A DNA stretch of 64,000 bases from Leptodactylus fallax (taxonomy: Eukaryota > Chordata > Amphibia > Anura > Leptodactylidae): assembly GCA_947044405.1 (NCBI GenBank), contig CAMRHE010001084.1, forward strand, positions 124,001-188,000, in the 5' to 3' direction. Shown here in pieces: positions 62,538 through 64,000 of this stretch. Each line of letters starts with the position of its first letter. Position 1 is the stretch's first letter. The notes below the pieces were generated by a model. That model was not told the origin of the DNA. It ran no database searches and saw only the letters and a list, made by a program, of their open reading frames with translations. The translations under genes were made by a program, and so were the position numbers.

Positions 62538-63771
62538 CATGTTGCATGCACAAGCAGTATAGGGTCTTCACAAAAGACATGAGTGAGGTTTACGGTGGTT
62601 GCACGTGTGCCCTTTGAATGCAGTTTTTGTTGAAAAGCAAAGACTGGATAGTAAAAGGAGAGGTGTTAAATAAAAAAAAGATCTGACTTCAAAAATGGCA
62701 TCCAAACAGCATGTGTTAGATCACCCAAACCTTCAGTGATGTATATTACGATGTCATTCTCCCTAACTCCCCAATGGTATTATTTTTCCTGTTATTCAAG
62801 CTACTGGCCTTTGCTGACATTTCACAAAATGGCAAAAGTGATGCCATTTGTGCTAAATTTATGAAAAAATAGTGCATTTTTAATACATTTGGCACAACTT
62901 GCTATGCCTGTTAATCAGCACTAACATCTCAATCAATATTAGAGAAACAGAAAAACCGAAATCCCAAGGCAAGGGATTCATCGTATGAAGGATGCAAATG
63001 GATTACAATGGACCCTATTGACTACAATGGGGTCCATCAGGTTTCCTTTTTATTGTAGTTCATTTTGACAAACAAAAAGTCCTGCATGCAGGAATTTTTT
63101 CATGCTTGACTTTTGACAAAACCTCTGATGCAAATGTGAACTTAGTTTTTGACAGTCATCTTTATTCACTTACAAAGTACAGTAAAATAAATATTACATT
63201 TACTTTACAACTTTTTTGGCGGAATTTGCTTATAAAATCTCCTCCACTTTTAAGTCACTGAAATGTGTTAGAGTGAATGGATACTAACTAGTTTAGTAAA
63301 AATAATAATTTATGTGTTTGAGCTCCATGCTGGATGTAGATTGCAATTAGGGGCTCAAAATACAAGGGCTAATGGCAGTGCACTAACACAAGTACTGGCT
63401 AGATGGCATTGGCACAATGATGTTCAATTGCCACTATATACATGAGGTTAATAACATTGATTATCTCTTTTAATGACATCTATCACAAGGAGGAATAAAT
63501 CAGGAAGTATGTAATCTGTTAGTTCTTGAACTTGATGTGTTTTGAAACAGGAGAAATGGGCAAGCATATAGATCTGAGCAATTTTGACAAGAACAAACTG
63601 TTATGTCTAGATGAATGGGTCCATGCATCTCCAAAATGGCAGTGTGGTGTTTCCAGTATTTAGTGATTAGTACCTAACAAAAGAAAGGCAACTGGTGTAC
63701 CACAATTGAAGTAATGGGTTTACTAATGTGCATATGGAGCAAAATGCAAGCAAAATTCATTCTGACTTTTA

Positions 63772-63992
63772 GGCTAAGGCCCCACTTTGCGGAAACGCAG
63801 CATTTTGTTTTGTTGCAGATTTTGCTGCGGTTTTTTGAGCCAAACCCAAGAATGGCTACAAAAGGAATGGGAAATATATAGGAAGTACTTATACTTCTAC
63901 CTTCTGCTCAATCCACTCCTGACTTTGGCTCAAAAACCGCAGCAAAATCTGCAACAAAAAAAGCTGCGTTTCCACAACATGGTGCCTTAGCC
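63772..63992. mobile_element. 220-bp palindromic MITE, copy 2
   Basis: TTA at 63769-63771 and 63993-63995. Same family as 57638-57857: GGCTAAGGCCCCACTTTGCG at the left, GTGCCTTAGCC at the right, with 'GCAGATTTTGCTGCGG' and its partner 'CCGCAGCAAAATCTGC'. Confidence 0.8.
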
Positions 63993-64000
63993 TTATAATT

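Overview
This is vertebrate nuclear DNA, most likely from a frog or toad with a large genome. It is AT-rich and almost free of coding sequence. It is crowded with Tc1-like DNA transposons, hAT and TTAA/TTA-flanked MITE-like palindromes, an L1/Tx1-type LINE tail and a tRNA-derived SINE. The repeat styles (TTAAAGGGG-ended T2/Kolobok-like MITEs, 'GGCCCCACGT' palindromes) point to Anura; that is inference from recalled repeat types, not a database match.

Only one host coding segment is convincing: a 167-nt minus-strand exon at 59099-59265. It encodes the start of the catalytic domain of a polypeptide N-acetylgalactosaminyltransferase, best matching GALNTL6. The rest of the window would then be intron: at least 4.7 kb upstream of the exon (59266-64000) and at least 59 kb downstream (59098-1). 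The downstream intron appears to start with a GC rather than a GT donor.

Region by region. 0.7-4.5 kb: a probable solo LTR, a decayed DD38E Tc1-like element and a decayed DD34E Tc1 element in one TA-rich tract. 7.65-9.7 kb: a non-coding TTAA-flanked element. 11.1-14.2 kb: a T2-like MITE, then a 2.1-kb non-autonomous hAT with nested palindromes. 15.5-17.1 kb: a second DD38E copy, inverted. 18.2-19.9 kb: a LINE tail. 21.3-22.0 kb: a hAT MITE with an 8-bp duplication. 29.2-30.8 kb: a DD34E Tc1 one frameshift away from an open transposase. 31.3-31.8 and 40.5-40.8 kb: two Tc1-type deletion derivatives. 33.2-35.1 kb: a large inverted repeat. 43.0-45.3 kb: a second, inverted copy of the 2.1-kb hAT, carrying an extreme G/C homopolymer tract. 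53.7-55.2 kb: a DD37E Tc1-like element with an intact 337-residue transposase. 57-64 kb: the GALNT exon and several short palindromic MITEs.

The genes do not form a pathway: one host exon lies in a very long intron that has collected parasites. The mobile-element content is the real interest, especially the intact DD37E transposase, the two DD38E copies whose long terminal repeats overlap the transposase gene, the composite hAT pair and the 'GGCCCCACGT' palindrome family. I saw no CRISPR array, operon, rRNA or functional tRNA gene, and no clearly novel biological system.
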